A stretch of 62,936 bases of DNA from Pseudomonadota bacterium (GTDB lineage: Bacteria > Pseudomonadota > Alphaproteobacteria > Sphingomonadales > Sphingomonadaceae): contig JAJZQN010000020.1 in NCBI GenBank assembly GCA_021847605.1, forward strand, positions 1 through 62,936, written 5' to 3'. The notes beneath the pieces are model-generated. The model worked only from the letters and a program-made list of their open reading frames with translations, had not been told where the DNA came from and ran no database searches. Positions 25,135-33,207 of the stretch are shown one piece after another; position 1 is the first letter of the stretch; each line of letters opens with the position of its first letter. A program made the translations under genes and the position numbers.

Positions 25135-26160
25135 TCAGGTGACGTCATAATGGTCGAACGGATCAATCCGGTCCCATGACCAGAACTGAAGAGGATCGCT
25201 GTCAGCAAGATTCTCACGCATATTAGGCGCCACAGGCGGTAGAGTAACCGGGATAGAGTAGGTACGATAACTGGCCTGTCCGCTGCGTTCGAGCAGGAGG
25301 CCAAGATCGGTGGCGATAGTCAGTAACTTGATCGCGCCAGCCGATGTAAGGCCCAGATGCCGGGACGCGGCTCGGCTTGTGAGTAGGGGGTGCGCCATGG
25401 CCAGCATCAACAAAGGTTTGAGCATGCCGGGTCTGCGACGCGCGGCGATATGCCCCATAGCGCGCGCAGCATAAGCACGAAGTCGAACCTCCAGATCGAG
25501 ATGATGTCGAGCCGCAGCCGTGATAGATCGAAGCCAATGATCGGCAAATGCTTCAGCGGAGGCGGTGCGCCAAGCGACATTCAGCCCATCCAGCCCTAAC
25601 GCGACCAGGCCGCCAAAGGATGCTGATAGCCGGCCCGGACCATAGCGATCGCCGATGAGGAGGGCCGCCACCATATCGCCCCGTCCAATCGGGGTACGTC
25701 GCATCCAGAGATGTGCCGAATATGCGCTATGGAGTAGGGGAGGGAGGTCGTGGAGATGCGTCACATCTTCCTGCCATGCCTTAACGGCATCGATGATGGT
25801 CGAGGTGGCATGTCCTGATAGAATAGGGGAGGGGTTATTATCCTCATCAATAGCGCCAAGCCAGCGCAGTAAGCCATGAGGGTCAGTTCGCAAGGTCGTG
25901 AGATCGATCTTTGCAGCAACAGCCCGGCTCCAATGGCTGAGATCATAAGCGGAGGTCGAGACAGAGCCGCGACCATCGACCTGAATGACATCGTCATCCA
26001 GCGGCCTATTGTCGATCCTTGCCAAAGCCTGCCGCTCTGAAATCAGACATCGAATACGCCACGGCCGACGAACGGGGCTGAGCCGACGACGTTCATCGAT
26101 CCGTTCTAAAGCAGACTGGGCATCCGCATAGGCGAGGAGCGGTGAAGAGAGTGAGAACAT
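25135..26160 (-). CDS. Plasmid-type DUF1612/helix-turn-helix protein
   Basis: 341 residues. The N-terminal part (LLAYADAQSALERIDERRRLSPVRRPWRIRCLISERQALARIDNRPL) resembles the DUF1612 family common on rhizobial and sphingomonad plasmids. A C-terminal winged-helix-like segment (ASRHLGLTSAGAIKLLTIATDLGLLLERSGQASYRTY) probably binds DNA. The start at 26160 is chosen because everything upstream is low-complexity AT-rich sequence. Its place next to the origin suggests a replicon maintenance or regulatory role; function is not established. Confidence 0.75.
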   Translation of the reverse strand: MFSLSSPLLAYADAQSALERIDERRRLSPVRRPWRIRCLISERQALARIDNRPLDDDVIQVDGRGSVSTSAYDLSHWSRAVAAKIDLTTLRTDPHGLLRWLGAIDEDNNPSPILSGHATSTIIDAVKAWQEDVTHLHDLPPLLHSAYSAHLWMRRTPIGRGDMVAALLIGDRYGPGRLSASFGGLVALGLDGLNVAWRTASAEAFADHWLRSITAAARHHLDLEVRLRAYAARAMGHIAARRRPGMLKPLLMLAMAHPLLTSRAASRHLGLTSAGAIKLLTIATDLGLLLERSGQASYRTYSIPVTLPPVAPNMRENLADSDPLQFWSWDRIDPFDHYDVT

Positions 26161-27226
26161 CGCAGATGTGGCCCTTGCCGTATCAATTATAAAGTTTGAA
26201 ACATATTCAATATATACAAGTAGATATCTGTAATAGTTAAAATATAAAGTGGTTATAGAAAGTATGGTTGTACCGCAAAGTACGAGGCTACAGCAAGGGT
26301 CGGGGCTTCGAGTGGCATCCGTGGCGCATAGCGGCCTAATGAAAGAGAAAATATGAGATGTAAGCAGCTTCCACGCCATCGCGATGACGTGTTGGGCGGC
26401 GTCATGAACTATACCCCATCAATGTCCGGGGACAGCGTAACGAGTCGCCGGATCAGCAAGGCTAGGATGGTGAACCTGCGTGCCGCCGAACGTAGCGCAC
26501 TCATGATAGGTGACTATCGGAAGCGGGAAGTTCGCCATTTGCAGGTGGACAGACTTGATTGTCGACCGGCTAAGACGGCTTCTGAAATTGGCTCAAACAG
26601 TCGATGCCGCGCAGAATGGGAAACCAGCAATATCAGAGCGGTGTCCGGCCAGCCCCGTCATCATCGCATGTGCGACTGCATCTGTCAGGCATGTTTGTCT
26701 TTTAAAATGCCGACGTAGGACAGGAGGTCTGCTTCTCGTCAGAAGCTACAGCACAACTTCACGGGGGAGTTTGCGTGCCAACAAAAATGGTTCGGATCGG
26801 CAGGTTCAATTGCCGACGATCGTATAAGCGGGTGCGGTCGCGGCTGTATCTGTGCAAAGAGGTCCAAAAGGGGTGGGAGCTTTGCGACCTGCCGGCGATC
26901 AATTTTCAACAGGGCCAGTCGACATTCAGATGATGACGAGCCGAAAATGGTGATTTGCCGTGATCCGGCGCCCAGCATAGTTGAAGCATGTGAGTACCGG
27001 AAGCGCGGGAAAGCGCCTTTTCAGGCCGTCAGGGCTGATGTCGATTGGCCGTAGTCGGATTAGAGGGATTGCCGCAAATCCATCATTATTGTGTGGCGGT
27101 GTACATGAAAATGGCATTGGCAACAGGATGCCGGTCTGGGCGGGCACGTCGAGCAGGCTTGCATGAACGCTCATGGCCCTATGTATTCATCGAACCCCCA
27201 GATGGTTCAGTCTGACGGAGAATGTG
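26161..27226. other. About 1 kb without a recognisable gene (decayed accessory DNA)
   Basis: The first 140 bases are strikingly AT-rich (for example ATATTCAATATATACAAG) and could hold the promoter of the leftward DUF1612-like gene. The rest (26380-27226) has only short frames with no family I recognise and no good ribosome binding sites. Two segments near 26513-26547 and 26990-27024 look like diverged copies of each other (both contain CGGAAGCG followed by a GCC-TTT-CAGG pattern). I read this as degraded accessory sequence. Confidence 0.5.
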
Positions 27227-27655
27227 CTAATCGGTTGTAGAAAGGCCACCCGCCATTTTTTGCAGGATAGTGGCGAGGGCTTCCCGTTCCTCCTCATCGA
27301 CGAAGGCAAAACATTGTTCCGCGATAGCCGCACGGCGTGCCTGAAGATCAGCGAAGATCGTCATGCCCTCTGGCGTTAGCGTCAGATCCCATGCGCGCCA
27401 GTCCGATGCGCTGGGGGTGCGAGTCAGCAGTTGACGGGATTCGAGTGTCTTGACGGCCCTTGCCAGTTGAGCCTTGTCACATTCCATGCGGGCGGCGATG
27501 GCCTGCTGACTTGACCCGGGCAGGCGCGCGGCCGTGACCAGAACCTTCGCTTCGAAGGGCGTCAACCCTATGGCCGCGTCATGGACGGCGGTCTGCAACC
27601 TTTGCCGAAACCGGTGGGATACTTCGCTTAAAAGGTCGGTGAGAGCCTGCGTCAT
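27227..27655 (-). CDS. MarR-family transcriptional regulator
   Basis: 142 residues with the MarR winged helix: GLTPFEAKVLVTAARLPGSSQQAIAARMECDKAQLARAVKTLESRQLLTRTPSASDWRAWDLTLTPEG. No conserved N-terminal sensing Cys like OhrR. It faces a DUF3861 gene with a 94-base spacer that includes a good promoter for the latter. Downstream lies the wreck of a MarR-type efflux cassette, so it may once have repressed that pump; this is inference. Confidence 0.88.
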   Translation of the reverse strand: MTQALTDLLSEVSHRFRQRLQTAVHDAAIGLTPFEAKVLVTAARLPGSSQQAIAARMECDKAQLARAVKTLESRQLLTRTPSASDWRAWDLTLTPEGMTIFADLQARRAAIAEQCFAFVDEEEREALATILQKMAGGLSTTD

Positions 27656-27677
27656 ATGATGATCGTAGTCGTATGAG

Positions 27678-27707
27678 TTGACAATGACAATCGATCATCA
27701 CTATATC
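27678..27707 (+). promoter_or_regulatory. Sigma-70-type promoter for DUF3861 gene
   Basis: TTGACA (27678-27683), an 18-base spacer, TATATC (27702-27707). The spacer contains the dyad-like GATCGTAG...CGATCATC pattern, so the divergent MarR protein may act here. Confidence 0.55.
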
Positions 27708-27749
27708 GGTTGCCAATATCAACTGATAAGCTGGCAGAGGAGTGGCTTC

Positions 27750-28046
27750 TTGCCTTCGCATTTCACCATCACTGTCGAGCAGACAGAGGCCGACGGAACG
27801 CCTTGCCCAGTCGCGCCATTGACCTTGGCCGTGACCAACCATGATGATCTGTTCCTGATTCTCGACAAGATCAGGGCGGGAGCTATCCTGCCACCGGAAG
27901 AGGCGGCTGAGTTCACTGTTGGCCTCAAGCTGTTTCTGGAAATTCTGATCCGGCATCGCGGCGATGCTTTGTTCGAAGACATCTGGCCGCATATGGTGTC
28001 GTTCATGAAGCGGTTGAAAGCCGGGCTGCGCGATAACAAACAATAG
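27750..28046 (+). CDS. DUF3861-family protein
   Basis: 98 residues from a TTG start. The pattern HFTITVEQ, NHDDLFLILDKI, EFTVGLKLFLEILIRHRGDALFEDIWPHMVSFMKRLK fits DUF3861 over its whole normal length. AGAGGAG ends seven bases before this TTG, while an upstream ATG at 27678 would begin inside the promoter and add 24 residues the family lacks. Function is unknown. Divergent from a MarR gene. Confidence 0.75.
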   Translation: MPSHFTITVEQTEADGTPCPVAPLTLAVTNHDDLFLILDKIRAGAILPPEEAAEFTVGLKLFLEILIRHRGDALFEDIWPHMVSFMKRLKAGLRDNKQ

Positions 28047-28048
28047 CA

Positions 28049-28068
28049 GGTGCCTCGAAGCGGGCACC
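28049..28068 (+). terminator. Hairpin after DUF3861 gene
   Basis: GGTGCC, loop TCGAAGCG, GGCACC starts two bases after the stop codon. No U-tract follows, so termination would have to be factor-assisted or this is only a 3' stabilising structure. Confidence 0.4.
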
Positions 28069-28269
28069 GGCTGTTCACCTGCTCGATCCCACTCAACCCC
28101 ATCAGGGCATATAAGACATATGGCTTCCTATCGGCACGCCCTTCGCCCTTCATCGTGCCTGCTTGATGCGGTCGGCATGGCGTTCCGCTCTTGTTGCTGC
28201 CCACCCATATGAGCGCAGCGATGGCGGTCCAGTGCAATGCGGACACGGCCACTTTCGTCACATGGTAGC

Positions 28270-28402
28270 GGGGGTCAGCGATCCGACCCTAGACCGGATC
28301 GAGACATTGGCCGTCGAGGATAATCTGGCCCTTCAGCAGATGGATGCGCGAGTGGGGCGGGGGCGCGCCGCGCTGTGCATCGAAGGGGTAGCCGGAGACT
28401 AA
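28270..28402 (+). pseudogene. Fragment of an outer-membrane efflux protein (NodT/TolC type)
   Basis: The frame reads VSDPTLDRIETLAVEDNLALQQMDARVGRGRAAL, which matches the family's N-terminal pattern of a DPxL..L...A...N.DLQ.A.ARV..ARA. Only about 40 codons are present; it stops in TAA and both the signal peptide and the body of the protein are missing. It is a remnant of a tripartite drug efflux operon, continuing in the EmrA-like fragment. Confidence 0.55.
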
Positions 28403-28459
28403 GGCCAGGATACATTGATTTGATTAGACTGCCATTCAGGCTTCCTGAGGAAACTGAAT

Positions 28460-28598
28460 TTGAGCGATGTGTTTTGGCGGACGGATGACCACATGGCACG
28501 GCTTGAGCCGTATTTTCCAAAGAGCCATGCTAAGCCCCGCGTTGATGATCGGCGGGTGTTGAGCGGGTTCATCTTTATCAACCGGAATGGGTTGCGCC
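28460..28598 (+). mobile_element. Truncated IS5-family transposase N-terminus
   Basis: From a TTG at 28460 the frame reads SDVFWRTDDHMARLEPYFPK, then SHAKPRVDDRRVLSGFIFINRNGLR, the characteristic start of IS5-family (IS427-like) transposases. Homology ends abruptly after NGLR at about 28598, where EmrA-like sequence begins, so at least 80% of the transposase is gone. The preceding bases GGAAACTGAATTTGAGC may include the IS end. Confidence 0.75.
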
Positions 28599-29144
28599 GG
28601 CCACCTTGACAGCGACGGTTCGGTCAGGATGCAGGAACGACAGGAAAGTGCGTCGCGCCTGCAATCGGACGGAGTTGGTTATCGCCGCGACATGGCCGCC
28701 CATGCCGCAGCCCGGCAGCAGATGCCGATGCTGGCGGTCGATGTAGCCGAAGCCGATGCGGTGATCGATCGTGCCCGCGCGCAGGTCGGTTAGGGTCGGC
28801 AATTATGTCCAGACCGGAGCGCCCCGCTTGCCATCGTGCCGCTCAGCCCGGTCTATGTAGAAGCGAATTTCCGCGAAACGCAAATGCGCCGCATCCGGCC
28901 CGGCCAGACCGTGAGCATAAGAGAGGATTCATTGCCGGACATTGCGCGGAAAGGGCGTGCGGAAAGCATTGCATCTGCGAGCGGTGTCACCTTTGCGGCG
29001 ATCGGCGCGGACAATGCCACCGGCAATTTTGCCAAGATCGTCCAGCACCTGTCTACCAGCATCACCACTGATCCTGACCAGCCGCACGTTGGCGCGTTGC
29101 GGGTAGGAATGACGGTCGTTCCTACGATTGTCACGGGCGGCTGA
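28599..29144 (+). pseudogene. Decayed EmrA/HlyD-type efflux adaptor
   Basis: The first part reads LQSDGVGYRRDMAAHAAARQ then MPMLAVDVAEADAVIDRARAQ (coiled coil of EmrA). After a stop at about 28791 comes VGNYVQTGAP, then a frame change and VPLSPVYVEANFRETQMRRI, DIARKGRAESIASASGVTFA, DNATGNFAKIVQ and ALRVGMTVVPTIVTGG, the C-terminal half of EmrA. Roughly 40 codons between the halves are deleted and at least one frameshift is present. The N-terminus is missing and no EmrB follows. It is non-functional. Confidence 0.8.
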
Positions 29145-29254
29145 ATAAATGGGTGGCGCCCTGATCGCGGGTGGAGGTGTTGGGCACAGCGCAGCGCCCG
29201 GATTGTCACCGCGACGTAAAGGAGCGGGCGGTGCAGGCCATTAACGGGCTATTA

Positions 29255-30313
29255 TCATCCCTTTCCCAGTCTGGCGGAGGCGGTTTGCGCCGATTCCTGC
29301 CATGCAAGACCGCTGGAGGCGAGCCAGTCGGCATCATAATAGGTGGAACTATAGCGATCACCGCTGTCGCAGAGCAGGGTGACGATGCTGCCGGATTGGC
29401 CCGTAGCGGCCATTTCGTCGGCGATAGCGAGGCAGGCCCAGATATTGGTGCCGGTCGATCCGCCGACGCGGCGGCCGAGCAGGGCGGTCAGGGCATGCAT
29501 CGCACCGATGGAGTGGGCATCTTCCACCGCGATCATGCGGTCGATGATGGACGGCACGAAGCTGGGTTCGACACGGGGGCGACCGATGCCCTCAATGCGT
29601 GAGGCGCAGCCGACGGGCAGGGTGGTGACGGACGGGTCGGCATGATGACGGTGAAAGACCGAATCCACCGGATCGGCGACGCATAGCCGGGTCGCATGTT
29701 GTTGATAGCGCAGGAAACGGCCGATGGTCGCCGATGTGCCACCGGTGCCGGCACCGCACACGATCCACGTGGGAATGGGGTGTGCCTCCCGCCGCATCTG
29801 GCTGAAGATCGATTCCGCGATATTATTGTTGCCGCGCCAGTCAGTGGCGCGTTCAGCATAGGTGAACTGGTCGAGATAATGGCCGCCGGTTTCGTCGGCC
29901 AGTTTTTGGGCCACGGCATAGACGGTCCGGGGATCGTCGACCATGTGGATTTCCCCGCCCTGAAAGCGGATCGCATCCAGTTTTGGCACGGCGGTTGTAG
30001 AGGGCACGACGGCAATGAAGCGCAGGCCCAGCATGCGCGCGAAATAGGCCTCCGACACGGCGGTCGAGCCGGAAGAGGATTCGATGACCACGGTATCCGG
30101 CCCGATCCATCCATTGCATAGGGCATAAAGGAAGAGGGAGCGGGCGAGCCTGTGTTTCAGGCTGCCGGTCGGGTGGGCGCTTTCATCCTTGAGATAGAGG
30201 GGGATGCCCGGATGGTTGGAGAGCGGCAGGCGGATGAGATGGGTGTCGGCCGAGCGGGTATAGTCCGCCTCGATCCGGCCGATCGCTTCATCGAGCCAGG
30301 CGCGATCGATCAT
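29255..30313 (-). CDS. PLP-dependent cysteine desulfhydrase (Cds1-like, cysteine-synthase fold)
   Basis: 352 residues of the cysteine synthase/cystathionine beta-synthase fold. The PLP Lys lies in [19 protein letters not shown] and the phosphate-binding loop in [17 protein letters not shown]; the substrate loop is [19 protein letters not shown]. The combination matches Cds1-type L-cysteine desulfhydrases better than biosynthetic CysK, which has PSGSVKDR and TSGNTG. It would release sulfide from cysteine in the cytoplasm. Its start overlaps the carboxylesterase stop as ATGA. Confidence 0.82.
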   Translation of the reverse strand: MIDRAWLDEAIGRIEADYTRSADTHLIRLPLSNHPGIPLYLKDESAHPTGSLKHRLARSLFLYALCNGWIGPDTVVIESSSGSTAVSEAYFARMLGLRFIAVVPSTTAVPKLDAIRFQGGEIHMVDDPRTVYAVAQKLADETGGHYLDQFTYAERATDWRGNNNIAESIFSQMRREAHPIPTWIVCGAGTGGTSATIGRFLRYQQHATRLCVADPVDSVFHRHHADPSVTTLPVGCASRIEGIGRPRVEPSFVPSIIDRMIAVEDAHSIGAMHALTALLGRRVGGSTGTNIWACLAIADEMAATGQSGSIVTLLCDSGDRYSSTYYDADWLASSGLAWQESAQTASARLGKG

Positions 30314-31716
30314 GGTGCGCTATCCTTGTCGAGCGGGTCAGTGCCGGGGACGGCTTTGCCGGATGCGGCGAAATCCAGCATCGCCTTGCCTTGCGCATAG
30401 GGTGTCCAATTGGGCAAGCCGGTGCCATTGGGATTTCCGGTCTTCACGAAATTGACGAGATAGGCGCTGGCTGCCGTTCCCATGCCGATATCGGTCGGGG
30501 TGGTCGGCGCGCCATATTTGACCTTCACCGTATCGAAGAAATAGGGGATTTCGCTGGCATGGCCGGCCCCTTTGGTTTCGGGGGTACGGATCGACTGCGC
30601 GACGTAGGAAAAGCGGTAATAATAGGTCGGGATGCCCTGCCCGGTCAGCAACTTTGCGATGTCGCGCGCGCCCGCCACCATCGGACCCTGTGGTCCGCCA
30701 ATATCCGCGCTGGTTGCGCCTACCATGACCGGCACCTTGGCGAAACGCCCGGCGGTGTAAGCGGGGATATTGTCGACCGCGATCGCGCCGTCGGCGATGG
30801 GTGCGCTGTGGGTGCGGGGGGCGCCGCCGAACAGGGCGGCCAGATTGAGGCCGTCGACGATGCTGTCGGCGGGCAGGGCGCGCAATTTGGCAAGCGCCTG
30901 CGGATCATTGGAAGCAATGCCTTTCGACTGGGCAAAAACGGCGCTGAACTTTTCGGCGGCGTCAAGGTTGCTGTCGCCCATCGGCGTGGGACCGCCGGAC
31001 TGGATGACGGCGCGCTGAAACAGATCCTTTGTCATGGGGGAAGTAAGCAGGGCATGGACCGACATGCCGCCCGCGCTTTCGCCGATGATAGTGACGTTGG
31101 CTGGATCGCCACCGAAGGCCGCGATATTTTGCTGCACCCAGCGGAGCGCAGCAATCTGATCCAGATAGCCGTAATTGGCGCGTAGTCCCTTATCCTCATC
31201 TGCGGCTACCAGCGCAGGATGGGCAAAGGTGCCGAAACGGCCGAGGCGATAGTTGAAGCTGACCATCATGATGCCCTGCTTCGCGAGTTGCGCGCCGCTA
31301 TAGGTAGGCGGAGAGGACCCTCCGTTCACGAAGCCGCCGCCATAGATCCAGACCATGACAGGCAGCTTTGTTTTGGCCGCCGCCGGTTTCCAGATATTGA
31401 GGTACAGGCAATCTTCCGCCGGCGGGGTGCCGAGCGGGGCGGCATCGCTGGGGAAGGGAAGCTGCATGCAGTCATGGGCGTAGGCCGTGGCGTCACGCAC
31501 CCCCTGCCAGCGGGCGACGGGCTGTGGCGCACGCCAGCGCAGATCGCCGACCGGGGGCGCGGCGAAGGGAATGCCCTTGTAGGCGACAACCCCGTCGCTG
31601 CTGCTGCCGCGCAAGGCGCCATCGGCAATGGTAACGACGGGGGCGGTGTCAGCCGTCCCCGCGATGCTGGTGGCGGGTAGGGTAAGCGAAAGGAAGGCGA
31701 GTACGGACAGGCGCAT
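30310..31716 (-). CDS. Secreted type-B carboxylesterase/lipase
   Basis: 468 residues with a Sec signal peptide ([19 protein letters not shown]). Type-B hallmarks: [30 protein letters not shown], oxyanion-hole YGGGFVNGG, nucleophile in [15 protein letters not shown], and a catalytic-His segment [12 protein letters not shown]. It is shorter than the usual 510-550 residues: the stretch after [12 protein letters not shown] is compressed, in the area that normally holds the acidic triad residue. It should hydrolyse carboxylic esters in the periplasm if still active. Preceded by GGAGATCAAG. Confidence 0.88.
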   Translation of the reverse strand: MRLSVLAFLSLTLPATSIAGTADTAPVVTIADGALRGSSSDGVVAYKGIPFAAPPVGDLRWRAPQPVARWQGVRDATAYAHDCMQLPFPSDAAPLGTPPAEDCLYLNIWKPAAAKTKLPVMVWIYGGGFVNGGSSPPTYSGAQLAKQGIMMVSFNYRLGRFGTFAHPALVAADEDKGLRANYGYLDQIAALRWVQQNIAAFGGDPANVTIIGESAGGMSVHALLTSPMTKDLFQRAVIQSGGPTPMGDSNLDAAEKFSAVFAQSKGIASNDPQALAKLRALPADSIVDGLNLAALFGGAPRTHSAPIADGAIAVDNIPAYTAGRFAKVPVMVGATSADIGGPQGPMVAGARDIAKLLTGQGIPTYYYRFSYVAQSIRTPETKGAGHASEIPYFFDTVKVKYGAPTTPTDIGMGTAASAYLVNFVKTGNPNGTGLPNWTPYAQGKAMLDFAASGKAVPGTDPLDKDSAP

Positions 31717-31778
31717 CTTGATCTCCGAGAGTTTCAGGTAGCAGGCTATTGGCGCAATCGAGGACAGGCAAGCTGGGT

Positions 31779-32489
31779 TCAGGAGCCGAGCGCTCTGGAC
31801 GTCAGCGGGGCAAGATGGGTGACGATCATCTCTACTCCTTTGGGATTGGGGTGGATGCCGTCCTCCAGTTGCAGATCGCGATGGCCGATCACGCCGTCGA
31901 GGATGAAGGGATAAAGGGTCGCGCCATGCTTCTTCGCCAGTTCGGGGAAAATAGGGTTGAAGGCGGCGGCATAGTCCGGTCCCATATTGGGGGAGGCAAG
32001 CATGCCGGTCAGCAGGATGGGGATGCCACGTTGCTGAACCTGCGTCAGGATGGCGTCGAGATTTTTGCGCGTTTCGGCGGGGCTGAGGCCGCGCAGCATG
32101 TCATTGCCGCCAAGGCCGACAAGAATGAGGTCGGGCTTGCGTGGCATCCCGTCGAGCGTGAAGGCGAGGCGGGCGAGACCCGCGGCACTGGTGTCGCCCG
32201 ATACGCCGGCGTTGACGACCTGTACCTTGATGCCGTCCTTGTTGAGGGCGTGTTCCAGCATGGGGGCCAGCCCCTTGCCCTGATCCAGATTATAGCCGGC
32301 ATAGAGGCTGTCGCCGAAAGCCACGACGAGTTTGGTGTCGGCGGTGAGCGCGGCGGGTTGTGCCGCGTGGGTCGCACCCTCCTGCGCATTGGCGGCGGGC
32401 GGGGGAGGGGGCGCTTTCTGCCCGGAACAGGCGGTTGCCAGATGGACAATCAGCATCAACGCCCCATATTGCCATTTCCTGCCCGTCAC
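31779..32489 (-). CDS. tesA: TesA-type arylesterase/lysophospholipase lipoprotein (SGNH hydrolase)
   Basis: 236 residues. Lipoprotein signal with positive n-region and lipobox LATAC, then a Pro/Ala linker. SGNH blocks are complete: VVAFGDSLYAGYNL (Ser), NAGVSGDTSAAGLARL (Gly), LVGLGGNDMLRG (Asn) and EDGIHPNPKG (Asp/His). GTG start at 32489 with AAGGAAGGA upstream; an internal ATG at 32456 would remove the charged n-region. Divergent from the ABC ATPase gene, the same gene neighbourhood as E. coli tesA-ybbA-ybbP. Confidence 0.9.
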   Translation of the reverse strand: MTGRKWQYGALMLIVHLATACSGQKAPPPPPAANAQEGATHAAQPAALTADTKLVVAFGDSLYAGYNLDQGKGLAPMLEHALNKDGIKVQVVNAGVSGDTSAAGLARLAFTLDGMPRKPDLILVGLGGNDMLRGLSPAETRKNLDAILTQVQQRGIPILLTGMLASPNMGPDYAAAFNPIFPELAKKHGATLYPFILDGVIGHRDLQLEDGIHPNPKGVEMIVTHLAPLTSRALGS

Positions 32490-32505
32490 GGAGCCGTCCT
32501 TCCTT

Positions 32506-33207
32506 ATGCATCAACCTCTTGCGCCCGACCTTATTGCGATCCGCGCGCATAATGTCACCCTTTCACTGGGCAGCCGGGCGGCGCCGGTAGAGATTCTGAA
32601 GGGGATCAACCTCAGCATCGGGCGCGGTGAAAGCGTGGCGATATTGGGGGCGTCGGGATCGGGCAAATCGTCGCTGATGGCGCTACTTACCGGACTGGAG
32701 CGGGCGAGCGGCGGAGAAGTGCGCGTCGACGGGATCGATATGGGTGCGCTGGACGAGGATGCGCTGGCCCGGGCGCGGCGCGGGCGCATCGGCATCGTGC
32801 TGCAAAGTTTCCATCTGCTGCCGACGATGACGGCGCTGGAAAATGTCGCGGTGCCGCTGGAACTGGCGGGGGAGGCGGATGCCTTTGCGCGGGCGGAGGC
32901 GGAACTCATCGCGGTGGGTCTTGGCCATCGGATCAATCATTATCCCGCTCAGCTTTCGGGCGGTGAGCAGCAGCGCGTAGCCATCGCTCGCGCGGTCGCG
33001 CCGCGACCCCCCTTATTATTTGCAGATGAGCCGACCGGCAATCTGGATGCGGCGACCGGGGTAGCCATCATGGACCTGCTGTTCGAAAGGCAGCGGGCGG
33101 CGGATGCGACATTGGTCATCATCACCCATGATCCCGCGCTGGCCGAACGATGCGGACGAGTGGTCGAGATGCGGGACGGGCATATCGTTTCGGATAGCGC
33201 AGCGTGA
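32506..33207 (+). CDS. ABC transporter ATP-binding protein (YbbA/LolD-like)
   Basis: 233 residues. Walker A ILGASGSGKSSLMALLTGLER, Q-loop IGIVLQSFHLLPTMTALENVAVPLELAG, signature LSGGEQQRVAIARA, Walker B LLFADEPTGNLDAATG, switch ITHDPALAERC: all typical of the MacB/LolD class. It pairs with the following FtsX-type permease, whose GTG start overlaps its stop. The ATG at 32506 is only 16 bases from the divergent tesA start. Confidence 0.93.
   Translation: MHQPLAPDLIAIRAHNVTLSLGSRAAPVEILKGINLSIGRGESVAILGASGSGKSSLMALLTGLERASGGEVRVDGIDMGALDEDALARARRGRIGIVLQSFHLLPTMTALENVAVPLELAGEADAFARAEAELIAVGLGHRINHYPAQLSGGEQQRVAIARAVAPRPPLLFADEPTGNLDAATGVAIMDLLFERQRAADATLVIITHDPALAERCGRVVEMRDGHIVSDSAA

Noticed and set aside
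26353..26718. 121-residue open frame in the decayed region
   Set aside because: No ribosome binding site, Cys/Arg-rich random-looking composition, no family recognised.
28056..28261. Leftward open frame reading VGSNKSGTPCRPHQAG and beyond
   Set aside because: It runs into antisense of the DUF3861 gene and has no start signal; I could not tie it to a known gene or element.
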